Notes: generated from the sequence alone by a model not told the origin. Shown: positions 45,389 through 54,132, numbered from the stretch's first letter. The stretch: 64,000 nucleotides of DNA from Christiangramia gaetbulicola (GCF_003054225.1 NZ_QBKQ01000002.1:248001-312000), one strand, 5' to 3'. Made by a program: numbers and translations.

Positions 45389-46109
45389 GATTGATACTTC
45401 AAAACGTACAGATGAAAGCGAGATTATGGACGATTTCGATCTACAGGGTGAGGAATTGGGAAAAACGCTCAATGATCTTGACAATATAAATGCATGGTTA
45501 GGAGGAAATCAAATCACGATAAATGGAATAAAAAAATTACTTGAAGGAACTACTGAACAAAGCACTATAAAGATTGCAGATATTGGCTGTGGTAATGGGG
45601 CTATGCTCAGAAAACTTGCAAAATGGGGCAAAAGGAATAAATATAATCTCGAATTAACCGGGATAGATGCGAATACCCACGCCATTAAATTAGGCGAGGA
45701 TCTTTCCAGTGACTACTCCGAAATAGGTTTTAAAGTTCTTAATATCTTCAGTGATGACTTTAAAGCAATGGAATTCGATATCATACTATGCACGCTTACA
45801 TTGCATCATTTCAAAGACGAGCAGATCATTGATCTTCTTCGCCAGCTTTACGATCAATCTAATTTAGGAATTGTGATCAATGATCTTCATCGTAGTTCTG
45901 CGGCCTATATTTTATTTAAAGCATTTTGCGCGGTTTTCGTGAATAATGAGATTGCCAGGAAGGACGGATTAGTTTCGATCCTTAGAGGTTTTAAAAAAGA
46001 AGATATTATAAAATATAAGGACCAACTTCCCGGAGAAAAACATTTTATCAACTGGAAATGGGCTTTCAGGTATCAATGGATTATAGAAAAAGAAAAGGAT
46101 AACTTATGA
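45381..46109 (+). CDS. SAM-dependent methyltransferase of the type III PKS cluster
   Basis: A class I methyltransferase of 242 residues. The SAM-binding motif I is IADIGCGNGAML (about 62-73), followed by LTGIDANTHAIKLG and a motif IV-like FDIILCTLTLHHF, so the Rossmann core is intact. The N-terminal INAWLGGNQ resembles a stretch seen in related Bacteroidota enzymes. It probably methylates a phenolic oxygen or ring carbon of the product. Its start overlaps the oxidoreductase gene and its stop overlaps the PKS start by four bases, indicating translational coupling. Confidence 0.88.
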   Translation: MSKIDTSKRTDESEIMDDFDLQGEELGKTLNDLDNINAWLGGNQITINGIKKLLEGTTEQSTIKIADIGCGNGAMLRKLAKWGKRNKYNLELTGIDANTHAIKLGEDLSSDYSEIGFKVLNIFSDDFKAMEFDIILCTLTLHHFKDEQIIDLLRQLYDQSNLGIVINDLHRSSAAYILFKAFCAVFVNNEIARKDGLVSILRGFKKEDIIKYKDQLPGEKHFINWKWAFRYQWIIEKEKDNL

Positions 46110-47158
46110 GTGTAAAAATTGTCAGGGCCGAAAAAGAATTACCGCAATATTCTAGGGAAACCAAAGATATTTTACCCTTTGTAGAGGAGTGGCTTTCGGG
46201 ACAGGAGGAACGTTTCCGCAGAAAAATCCTCAAGATCTTTGAAAGTGCCGGTGTAGACAAAAGATATTCTATAATGTCGCCCGAAGAAGTTTTTACCGCG
46301 ACTTCCTTTGAGGATAAAAATGATATCTATGTTCGGGAAATTAAAAAACTTGGCAGCAATGTATTAAGAAAAGCCCTTGAAAATTCAGATTGGAATCCTG
46401 AATCACTTGATTATATCATAACCGTTAGTTGCACCGGAATTATGATCCCGTCTCTGGATGCTTATCTAATCAATGATTTGCAGCTTAAAAAAGATATTAC
46501 CCGGCTACCTGTAACCGAGATGGGCTGTGCAGCCGGAATTTCAGGGATGATCTATGCCTATAATTTTTTAAAGGCTAATCCTGGAAAAAGAGCGGCAGTG
46601 ATCGCCGTGGAAAGTCCTTCAGCCACTTTTCAATTAGAAGATTATAGTATGGCAAATATGGTGAGCGCAGCTATTTTTGGTGATGGTGCGGCCTGTGTTT
46701 TACTTTCTTCCGAAGAGAACATTAGCGGACCGAAGATCCTGGGGGAAGAAATGTATCATTTCTATAACGCCACACATTTAATGGGGTTTGATCTTAAGAA
46801 CAGTGGATTGCAAATGATTCTGGATCCTGAAGTTCCCGCTACCATTTCAGATCATTTTCCAGAGATCATCCATCCTTTTCTTAAAAGGCATAACAGTTCC
46901 ATTGAAAAAGTAGATCATCTGGTATTTCATCCCGGTGGAAGAAAAATTGTGCAGACGGTTTCTGATCTTTTTGGTAACTTAGGAAAGAATATTGACGATA
47001 CCCGGGAAGTTTTACGCCTGTATGGCAATATGAGCAGCGCGACAGTTCTATATGTTCTGGAGCGATTCCTAGAGAAGGATATTCCTGAAGGAGAACAGGG
47101 AATAATGCTCAGTTTTGGGCCTGGCTTTTCAGCACAACGAATTTTAATAGAATGGTAG
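46106..47158 (+). CDS. Type III polyketide synthase (chalcone/stilbene synthase family)
   Basis: A homodimeric iterative condensing enzyme that extends an acyl starter with malonyl units and cyclises the chain. It has 350 residues. The complete catalytic triad is readable: Cys141 in TEMGCAAGISG, His275 in FHPGGRK and Asn308 in YGNMSSATVLYVLE. CTGIMIPSLD and GDGAACVLL are further family marks. It is not possible to tell from sequence alone whether it makes resorcinols, pyrones or phloroglucinols. Its place in an operon with a carrier protein and fatty-acid-type enzymes favours a long-chain starter. It overlaps both neighbours. Confidence 0.94.
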   Translation: MSVKIVRAEKELPQYSRETKDILPFVEEWLSGQEERFRRKILKIFESAGVDKRYSIMSPEEVFTATSFEDKNDIYVREIKKLGSNVLRKALENSDWNPESLDYIITVSCTGIMIPSLDAYLINDLQLKKDITRLPVTEMGCAAGISGMIYAYNFLKANPGKRAAVIAVESPSATFQLEDYSMANMVSAAIFGDGAACVLLSSEENISGPKILGEEMYHFYNATHLMGFDLKNSGLQMILDPEVPATISDHFPEIIHPFLKRHNSSIEKVDHLVFHPGGRKIVQTVSDLFGNLGKNIDDTREVLRLYGNMSSATVLYVLERFLEKDIPEGEQGIMLSFGPGFSAQRILIEW

Positions 47159-47946
47159 CAGAATTTAAAGATCAGAATTACTGGGCGCTTATTCTTGGCG
47201 GAAGCAGCGGCCTGGGTTATGCCAGTGCTAAAAAACTGGCTAAGCATGGTATGAATATCATTATCATTCACCGGGATAGGAGAAGTGAGATTCCTGATAT
47301 TGAAGAAGCCTTTGATGAAATTCGGCAGGCTGGAGTTCAATTCGAAAGCTTTAATGCCGATGCCGTGAAAAAAGAAAGCAGAGAAGAACTTGTTGAAAAA
47401 ATCAAAGAGGTCCTTGGCGAAAAAGGCAGGATTAGGACCTTATTACATAGTATCGCCAAAGGAAATCTCAAGCCTATGATAGGCGAGGACAACCTTCTTG
47501 AAAATATCGACTTTCAATTGACCATAGATGCCATGGCTCTTAGTTTATACGACTGGACCCAGGCCATATATAAAAACGGATTATTTACTAAAGATGCACG
47601 GGTGATTTCTTTCACCAGCGATGGCAATAAAAAGGCCTGGAAAAATTACGCTGCTGTTTCAGCCGCGAAGGTAGTGTTGGAATCACTTACCAGGAGCATG
47701 GCTTTGGAATTCGCCCGCTTTGGTATAAGAGCCAACTGTATACAGGCAGGAATTACGGTAACCAGGTCATTTCAAATGATCCCGGGAAATGAAACCTTGC
47801 GGGTACATGCTTTAAAACACAATCCTTTTAAAAGACTAACGGTTCCAGATGATGTTGCAAACGCAGTTTACTTGTTAAGTAAGGATGAAGCGAGCTGGAT
47901 CACGGGGACAATCATTCCTGTTAATGGTGGAGAACATTTAATGTAA
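47152..47946 (+). CDS. FabL-like enoyl reductase (SDR)
   Basis: A 264-residue short-chain dehydrogenase. The nucleotide motif is GGSSGLG (16-22). The catalytic pair is Tyr166 and Lys173 (YAAVSAAK), spaced Y-x6-K as in enoyl-ACP reductases, not the Y-x3-K of ketoreductases; LLHSIA also matches FabI/FabL. The GxxxGxG glycine pattern points to FabL rather than FabI. I infer that it reduces enoyl intermediates on the cluster's carrier protein. It starts inside the PKS gene (seven-base overlap) and abuts the dehydratase gene. Confidence 0.85.
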   Translation: MVAEFKDQNYWALILGGSSGLGYASAKKLAKHGMNIIIIHRDRRSEIPDIEEAFDEIRQAGVQFESFNADAVKKESREELVEKIKEVLGEKGRIRTLLHSIAKGNLKPMIGEDNLLENIDFQLTIDAMALSLYDWTQAIYKNGLFTKDARVISFTSDGNKKAWKNYAAVSAAKVVLESLTRSMALEFARFGIRANCIQAGITVTRSFQMIPGNETLRVHALKHNPFKRLTVPDDVANAVYLLSKDEASWITGTIIPVNGGEHLM

Positions 47947-48387
47947 ATGCAGGAAATACTCGCACAATTACCGTATTCCAGTCCTTTTCTTTTTGTAGAC
48001 GAAATCCTGAATGTGGATTCCGATTCAATTGAAGGAAAGTTTACCTTTTCTCCAGATCTTGACTTCTATAAAGGACATTTTAAAGATAATCCGGTGACGC
48101 CGGGAGTTATTTTAACCGAATGTATGGCCCAGATAGGCGTGGTTGGTCTGGGAATATATCTGCTGAATCAGGAAAAAAAGGATGACCTAAAGGCTAAGAT
48201 CGCCATGACTTCTTCTGAAGTGGAATATCTTAAACCGGTATATCCTGGCGAAACTGTTACTGTGCATTCTGAAAAGCAGTATTACAGATTTGAAAAATTA
48301 AAGTGCCGCGTGAAAATGTTCGATTCTGAAAATAACCTGGTATGCAGAGGGGTTATCGCTGGAATGATATTAAAGGATAGATCTTAA
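47947..48387 (+). CDS. FabZ-like 3-hydroxyacyl-ACP dehydratase
   Basis: A 146-residue hot-dog protein. The N-terminal LPYSSPFLFVDEI matches FabZ, and the catalytic His44 (YKGHFKDNPVTPGV) and Glu58 (LTECMAQIG) are both in place. It should dehydrate 3-hydroxyacyl thioesters on the cluster's carrier protein. It begins directly after the reductase stop codon and ends directly before the ketosynthase ATG with no spacer, so all three are translated from one message. Confidence 0.9.
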   Translation: MQEILAQLPYSSPFLFVDEILNVDSDSIEGKFTFSPDLDFYKGHFKDNPVTPGVILTECMAQIGVVGLGIYLLNQEKKDDLKAKIAMTSSEVEYLKPVYPGETVTVHSEKQYYRFEKLKCRVKMFDSENNLVCRGVIAGMILKDRS

Positions 48388-49662
48388 ATGAAAAAAAGGG
48401 TTGTAGTTACCGGGATGGGAGTTGCCGCACCTAATGCGGTAGGACTCGATAATTTCAATTCTGCAATTCAGGAAATGAAAAGCGGAATCAGGTTCTTTCC
48501 CGAGCTTAGAGATCTTAAATTCAGTTGCCAGATAGGAGGGAAGCCTGAAATTTCTGAAGAATTACTACAGCAATACTTTACTCCACTACAACTCCGAGGC
48601 CTAAAAAGCAGTGGAATTGTTTACGGGGTGATCTCGGGAACAGATGCCTGGAAGGATGCCGGACTTGAAATTACAGAGAACGGTTCCCCAGACTGGGATT
48701 CCGGGATCATATTTGGAACAGGGATTTTAGGTGTTGATAAATTCAGGGAGGCAATTCAATTGATTGATGCTGGCAAGACCAGAAGATTGGGCAGCACCAG
48801 CGTGGTACAGACCATGGCCAGTGGGATAAGCGCATATCTTGGTGGAATACTGGGATGTGGAAACCAGGTAACCACTAATTCTTCGGCCTGCACTACAGGA
48901 ACCGAAGCCTTATTGATGGGATTTGAACGTATACAAAACGGAAAAGCAAAACGTATGCTGGTGGGAAGCTGCAGCGATCATGGGCCTTACGTCTGGGGAG
49001 GTTTTGATGCCATGCGAATTTTACCGAGTAAATATAATGAGGAACCCACCAAAGCCTCACGACCATTAAGCAACCAGGCTTCAGGGTTTGTTCCGGGTAG
49101 TGGAGCAGGAGCTCTTATACTTGAGGATCTTGATTCGGCTATTGCCAGAGGAGCTAGGATTTATTGCGAGGTTTTAGGAGGAGAAGTAAATAGCGGAGGC
49201 CAAAGAGGAGAAGGCAGTATGACCGCGGCGAATAATGAAGCGGTAACCAGGTGCATCACGGCGGCATTAAAGAACTCTAATGTTGAGACCTCAGAGATCG
49301 ATGCTATAAATGGTCATTTAACAGCCACCTCCCGAGATTCTGTTGAGATCGAGAACTGGACTAGGGCATTAAATAGAAAAGCTGAGGATTTTCCTTATAT
49401 CAATTCTCTAAAAGGAATGACCGGGCATTGCTTAAGCGCTTCGGGTTCTATTGAGTGTGTAGCTTCTGTGCTGCAGATCTATAATGAGTATATTTTCGGG
49501 AATCTGAATTGTGAAGAAATTCATCCTGAAATTAAAGAGCTTATCCATCAAGATAGAATACCAACGGAAAAAATCACGAAAAAAATTAATATTTTGGCTA
49601 AGGCCAGTTTTGGTTTCGGCGATATAAATGCCGTTATCATTCTTAAAAAATATCCTGCTTAA
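48388..49662 (+). CDS. FabF-like beta-ketoacyl-ACP synthase
   Basis: A 424-residue condensing enzyme of the KAS I/II type. The Cys-His-His triad is present: Cys168 in TNSSACTTGTEA, His310 in NGHLTATSRDSVE and His347 in KGMTGHCLSASG, with Lys342. The second motif reads NGHLTAT where housekeeping enzymes have NAHGTST, so it is a divergent paralogue, as expected of a pathway-specific enzyme. It should elongate acyl chains on the next gene's carrier protein by decarboxylating malonyl-ACP. No chain-length-factor partner is present. Confidence 0.92.
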   Translation: MKKRVVVTGMGVAAPNAVGLDNFNSAIQEMKSGIRFFPELRDLKFSCQIGGKPEISEELLQQYFTPLQLRGLKSSGIVYGVISGTDAWKDAGLEITENGSPDWDSGIIFGTGILGVDKFREAIQLIDAGKTRRLGSTSVVQTMASGISAYLGGILGCGNQVTTNSSACTTGTEALLMGFERIQNGKAKRMLVGSCSDHGPYVWGGFDAMRILPSKYNEEPTKASRPLSNQASGFVPGSGAGALILEDLDSAIARGARIYCEVLGGEVNSGGQRGEGSMTAANNEAVTRCITAALKNSNVETSEIDAINGHLTATSRDSVEIENWTRALNRKAEDFPYINSLKGMTGHCLSASGSIECVASVLQIYNEYIFGNLNCEEIHPEIKELIHQDRIPTEKITKKINILAKASFGFGDINAVIILKKYPA

Positions 49663-49671
49663 AAGAAAACT

Positions 49672-49923
49672 ATGAGTGAAAAAGAAATTTTAACCCGTCT
49701 TAAAACGATCGTGAAACCTTACGTACAAAGGATGGAAGGATTAAATGACTTTCAGGAGAATACAGATTTCCTGAATGATCTCGAGATAAATTCTGCCAAT
49801 CTGGTAGATGTGGTTCTTGATGTTGAAGATGAGTTCAATATAGAGATCGATAATGACTCTATGGAAGGCATGCTTACCGTGGGTGACGCAAAATCCATTA
49901 TTCAGCGAAAACTTAGCAATTAG
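49672..49923 (+). CDS. Acyl carrier protein of the polyketide cluster
   Basis: An 83-residue acidic helical protein. The attachment Ser is residue 41 in NDLEINSANLVDVV; the classic DSL is replaced by NSA, with the Leu three positions on. VEDEFNIEIDND forms the usual acidic recognition helix. It carries the growing acyl chain for the KS, DH and ER of this operon and may present it to the type III PKS. Its stop overlaps the GTG start of the phosphopantetheinyl transferase gene, which is its likely activator. Confidence 0.9.
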   Translation: MSEKEILTRLKTIVKPYVQRMEGLNDFQENTDFLNDLEINSANLVDVVLDVEDEFNIEIDNDSMEGMLTVGDAKSIIQRKLSN

Positions 49924-50483
49924 TGATAGGTAATGATATCATAGATCTTGAAATTGCCAGAGCCGAAAGGAAATCTGAAAATATAAGATATATGAGCAAG
50001 GTATTCTCTGAAGAGGAGATGAACCAAATTATCAATTCCAATGATCCTGAGCTCTGTCTCTGGAAGCTCTGGGCAATGAAGGAAACCGCTTATAAAGCTC
50101 ACCAGAGAAGTTTTGATCTTCCCCGAAAATTGAACCCAAAAGCTTTTAGCTGTGTTCTTGATATTTCAAATTCCGGAGGAAAGGTTAGCATAGATGATTC
50201 GGTCTATGATATCGAATTGAACATCACCTCAGGTTATCTGCACGCTACCAGTTCTTCTGAAAAAGTTTCAAAAAATGTTTTTCAGATAAATAAAGATTCA
50301 GCTTTCGACCTTATAACGGTTATCACTGATAATTACCATTTTACGACGGAAGATTTTAGTATCAAAAAAAATGCTCACGGAATACCTTCGATAGTGGCTG
50401 AAGACCATTCCATAGAAATTCCTTTTTCCTTGAGCCATCATGGAAAATTCACCGCCTTCGCCATTCCGTTAATTAACTCCTAA
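49923..50483 (+). CDS. 4'-phosphopantetheinyl transferase
   Basis: Attaches the phosphopantetheine arm of CoA to a carrier protein Ser. It has 186 residues and starts at GTG 49923, which overlaps the ACP stop by one base; no ATG gives the N-terminal motif. GNDIIDLE (3-10) holds the first metal-binding Asp residues, and WAMKETAYKAH (50-60) is the WxxKEAxxK motif. Last gene of the eight-gene run. Its presence suggests the cluster's unusual carrier protein needs its own activating enzyme. Confidence 0.9.
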   Translation: MIGNDIIDLEIARAERKSENIRYMSKVFSEEEMNQIINSNDPELCLWKLWAMKETAYKAHQRSFDLPRKLNPKAFSCVLDISNSGGKVSIDDSVYDIELNITSGYLHATSSSEKVSKNVFQINKDSAFDLITVITDNYHFTTEDFSIKKNAHGIPSIVAEDHSIEIPFSLSHHGKFTAFAIPLINS

Positions 50484-50566
50484 AAGCAGTTAAACAATTA
50501 AAAATTGGTTTGACCTCTCCGGGCTTGTTTTGTATCTTCAATTCATCAATTAAAAATCAACTATAT

Positions 50567-51283
50567 ATGAAGACAGTAGATAAAATGGAGGTGATTCACA
50601 GCCAGACGGCTGAGTTTATTGAGCAAGGAGAAACTGGTAAGTTTTTAAAACTTATTCCAGATACCTTTATAATTAAAGGAGAAAAGGAAAACGGTGTTTT
50701 CAATCAGGGATATGCAATTAGGCATCTCAATAGAAGGGACATGATCCTTATAGATGTTGTTGAAGAATCTTCTAAACCCGCAGTGAAGAAGCTGGTAGAA
50801 GAAGGTTATCAGATCAAGGGGATTTTGATCACTTGTGATAGTGTTCTAAAGTCTGCTTATGGAGATTTAAAAACTTTGTCTGAAGATGCCGGAGGTGCAC
50901 CAGTTTATGCCCACCCAAGAAATAACTTTAAAGATGATTTCAAAACCAAAGATATTACTGCCAAAGACAAAGTATTAGATAGTTTTGATATCAATATTTT
51001 TGACCTACCTGGAAATGAAGGTGCATCGGTTGTAGTTTATACAGAGATCAACGACGGAATGTTGTTCCCTGGCGAAGATGCTGTAGGATCTGATTATGAT
51101 TCAGAGTTGAATACTTTCATCAGGCCAGAAAAGAAGAACGCTAATAACGATTTTGGACTTGCTGAGAGCTGGGCCGCGTTTGACACTCCATTTAGCTTCT
51201 TATTTCCTAGAAAAGGAAAACCAGGATTTAACCTGGAAGAAGGAGAGCAAATTGATATTTTAAATAAGCTTGGTAAAAGCTAA
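50567..51283 (+). CDS. Metallo-beta-lactamase-fold protein without the zinc motif
   Basis: A 238-residue protein that I read as a degenerate MBL-fold member. ATG 50567 is preferred over the longer frame (50510), as the extra N-terminal residues have no signal character. The order of segments follows the MBL fold: NQGYAIRHLNRRDMILIDV, then GILITCDSVLKSAYGDL where active enzymes have the HxHxDH motif, then PVYAHPRNN, DLPGNEGASVVVY in place of the PGHTPGS strand, and GMLFPGEDAVGSDYD where GD normally binds metal. The metal ligands are mostly gone, so hydrolase activity is doubtful. It stands between the polyketide operon and a membrane protein gene. Confidence 0.72.
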   Translation: MKTVDKMEVIHSQTAEFIEQGETGKFLKLIPDTFIIKGEKENGVFNQGYAIRHLNRRDMILIDVVEESSKPAVKKLVEEGYQIKGILITCDSVLKSAYGDLKTLSEDAGGAPVYAHPRNNFKDDFKTKDITAKDKVLDSFDINIFDLPGNEGASVVVYTEINDGMLFPGEDAVGSDYDSELNTFIRPEKKNANNDFGLAESWAAFDTPFSFLFPRKGKPGFNLEEGEQIDILNKLGKS

Positions 51284-51405
51284 TTTTTGAAAAATAAATT
51301 TTTCCGAAAGGGCTGTTTCGAAAGAATAAGTTTGACCATGATTGCCTTGAATTCAGTAGATCCGTCGATGCTTTTTTCTATCAAAACGCCCTTTTCCTAT
51401 TTTAT

Positions 51406-51969
51406 TTAATCAGATTCAGCTTTATTTTTTTTCTCCTGTTCCTTTGCTTCTTCAGCACCTTCACTCGATATTAAAGGATGATCTTTAATATTAAGACCTA
51501 CAATTAGAATTACATTGGTAATGGTTCCATACAACATCATTACTACAGCTATAAATCCCCCTCCCAGTAAAGCTGCCATTCCTAAACTTATATAATAAAT
51601 GCTCTGATACCAGGATCTAACCACTTCTTCAGATTCCCTAATGGGAAGATTGAGCATTAAGAATGTTATCACCGCTGCCACAATAAGAATGGTATCTGCC
51701 TTGGCGATCATTAAAACATCTTTATAATGCCTGTCTGTTAGGCGTGATTCAGATGACCTGCTCAAGCCCAGCAAAGTAAGCATCAAAGCTAAAATTGTGG
51801 TAGAACCAAGAATAACAGTATTACAAAGCATATTTATTCCAGACATTGAGTTTCGCAGTAATTCGAGGGCTTTATATCCAGAGATCTGGCCAAGGATAAA
51901 AGTTCCTGAACCCATGACGATGGTAGATACAATTCCACCTACAATTGCTCTTTTTACGATCGTATTCAT
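51406..51969 (-). CDS. Four-helix integral membrane protein, unknown function
   Basis: A 187-residue protein (ATG 51969; the upstream GTG at 51975 is less likely) with four predicted membrane helices at about 9-28, 46-70, 90-108 and 125-160. It ends in a charged tail of repeated Glu/Lys (EEAKEQEKKNK). I do not recognise a family. It is transcribed toward the degenerate MBL gene, with no partner on its strand. Confidence 0.7.
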   Translation of the reverse strand: MNTIVKRAIVGGIVSTIVMGSGTFILGQISGYKALELLRNSMSGINMLCNTVILGSTTILALMLTLLGLSRSSESRLTDRHYKDVLMIAKADTILIVAAVITFLMLNLPIRESEEVVRSWYQSIYYISLGMAALLGGGFIAVVMMLYGTITNVILIVGLNIKDHPLISSEGAEEAKEQEKKNKAESD

Positions 51970-52125
51970 TATCACATAGATTTAATCTTAAATATAATTT
52001 TTTCCTGCCGTTTAAAACCGAATGTTTTAAAAGCGCTAAAATTTCTAGCTATTAGGCTAAGGTTCTGTTAAAGGGAATAAAACTTCCTACAAAAGATAGT
52101 ATTTTAAAGTTTAAAATTACCAACT

Positions 52126-54111
52126 ATGTCAAAACTTAATGTCACCCAAAAGCTTATAAAAGAACATCTCTTAAAAGGAGAAATGGAACCCGGCAAAGAA
52201 ATCGGGATCAAAATAGATCAGGCTCTTTTGCAGGATGCCACCGGTACTTTGGTACAGCTTGAGCTGGAAGCAATGGGATTGAAAAAAGCACAAACAGAAG
52301 TGGCTGTGCAATACGTAGATCATAATCTGCTTCAAACAGATTTTAAGAATGCAGATGACCATCTGTTCCTTCATTCCGCAGCACAACGCTTTGGATTATG
52401 GTACAGTAGACCAGGAAATGGGGTTAGTCACCCTGTACATATGCAACGCTTCGGTAAACCAGGAAAAACGATGGTAGGATCTGATAGCCATACACCTGCG
52501 GCAGGATCTTTAGGAATGCTGGCCATAGGAACAGGAGGACTGGATGTGGCTGCGGCCATCGCCGGTCAGCCGTATTTTGTCAAAATGCCTAAGGTCATGG
52601 GAGTAAAACTTACCGGAAAACTGCCAGACTGGGTAAGTGCGAAAGATGTGATCCTTGAAATGCTCAGGAGATATGATGTAAAGGGCGGAGTTGGTAAAGT
52701 GATAGAATATTATGGTGAAGGCCTTAAGAATTTGAGCGCCATGGATCGTCATGTAATTGCAAATATGGGAGCTGAATTAGGAGCTACCACAACAGTTTTT
52801 CCAAGTGATGAGGAAACCAAACGATTTTTAAAATCTCAGGGTAGAGAGGACGACTGGGTAGAATTAAAAGCAGACGAAGGTTGCGAATATGATTCTCATG
52901 ATGAAATTATACTGGACGAGTTAGTTCCATTGATAGCGTTACCAACGAGTCCAGGGAACGTTGTGCCGGTTAGAGAAGTAGAGGGGAAAGAAATAAGTCA
53001 GGTGGTGATTGGATCTTCGGCTAATCCTGGGTTAAGGGATTTCTGGATCGCAGGGGCAATCGTTGAGGATAAATCTGTGAACAATGATGTTTCTTTTGAC
53101 ATCAATCCAACTTCCAGGCAAATGATCCAGAATATGATAGATAATAGAGCTTTTGCAAATCTTATCAAAGCAGGAGCAAGGTTCCACCAATCTGGATGTA
53201 TGGGATGTATAGGGATGGGACAGGCGCCGGCCTCTGGTACAATTAGTTTAAGGACTATGCCTCGTAACTTCCCTGATAGGTCTGGAACCAAAGATGACCA
53301 GGTACACCTATGTAGTCCAGAAACTGCGGCGGCATCTGCATTAACTGGTAAGATCACAGATCCTAGAGATCTGGAGAAATTATACGATATGAAGTATCCG
53401 AAATTTCAGCATCCTGAGATCGAAATTATAAATACTGAAATGCTTGTAGCTCCTCCAGAAGATGGGACAGGCATAGAGTTAAAGAAAGGCCCCAACATTA
53501 AATCCCTGCCTTACATTGAACCAATGCAAGAGAAATATTGTGTTCCTGTTCTACTAAAGATGGGTGATAATATTTCTACCGATGAGATACTGAAAGCAGG
53601 GGCAGAGGTACTACCATTTAGAAGTAATCTGCCAGAAATTAGTAAATATTCTTATACGGTTATTGATGAAACCTTCTACGATCGAGCCATGGAAGCTAAA
53701 ACCACTCATGGTGGACATATCGTAGTCGCTAAAGATAATTATGCTCAGGGTTCGAGTAGGGAACATGCTGCCATCACTCCAAAATATTTGGGTCAGGTAG
53801 CGGTTATCGCTAATTCATACGCTCGTATCGCCTGGCAAAACCTGGTTAATTTTGGAATTTTACCTCTGGAATTCATCAATATTGAAGACTATGAAAAGAT
53901 AGAGCAGGGGGATAACGTTTATTTCAGGAACCTGAGAGAAGATGTGAGAAACCGTAACAATATTAAAGTGATCGTAAAAAATGATAATGGTAAGAAAGAA
54001 GAATTTGAGACCAAACATTCTATGAGCGATCGCCAGATAGATGTGCTATTAAAAGGAGGAATTATAAACGAATTTAAAGACAGGCTGGAAGAAGAAGATC
54101 TTAAAGCTTAA
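52126..54111 (+). CDS. Aconitate hydratase (Aquifex-type)
   Basis: Isomerises citrate to isocitrate in the TCA cycle. With 661 residues it fits the short Aquifex-type family rather than the 750-900-residue enzymes. Typical parts are VGSDSHTPAAGSLGMLAIG, SGCMGCIGMG with two cluster cysteines (358, 361), TDEILKAG and the swivelling-domain loop YAQGSSREHAA. The segment that usually supplies the first cluster Cys (GSCTN) reads GSSANPG here, with Ser298 in place of Cys. This may be normal for the subfamily, but it bears on how the 4Fe-4S cluster is held. A strong terminator follows. Confidence 0.88.
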   Translation: MSKLNVTQKLIKEHLLKGEMEPGKEIGIKIDQALLQDATGTLVQLELEAMGLKKAQTEVAVQYVDHNLLQTDFKNADDHLFLHSAAQRFGLWYSRPGNGVSHPVHMQRFGKPGKTMVGSDSHTPAAGSLGMLAIGTGGLDVAAAIAGQPYFVKMPKVMGVKLTGKLPDWVSAKDVILEMLRRYDVKGGVGKVIEYYGEGLKNLSAMDRHVIANMGAELGATTTVFPSDEETKRFLKSQGREDDWVELKADEGCEYDSHDEIILDELVPLIALPTSPGNVVPVREVEGKEISQVVIGSSANPGLRDFWIAGAIVEDKSVNNDVSFDINPTSRQMIQNMIDNRAFANLIKAGARFHQSGCMGCIGMGQAPASGTISLRTMPRNFPDRSGTKDDQVHLCSPETAAASALTGKITDPRDLEKLYDMKYPKFQHPEIEIINTEMLVAPPEDGTGIELKKGPNIKSLPYIEPMQEKYCVPVLLKMGDNISTDEILKAGAEVLPFRSNLPEISKYSYTVIDETFYDRAMEAKTTHGGHIVVAKDNYAQGSSREHAAITPKYLGQVAVIANSYARIAWQNLVNFGILPLEFINIEDYEKIEQGDNVYFRNLREDVRNRNNIKVIVKNDNGKKEEFETKHSMSDRQIDVLLKGGIINEFKDRLEEEDLKA

Positions 54112-54132
54112 TATTTCTCTATTTCAAGACAC

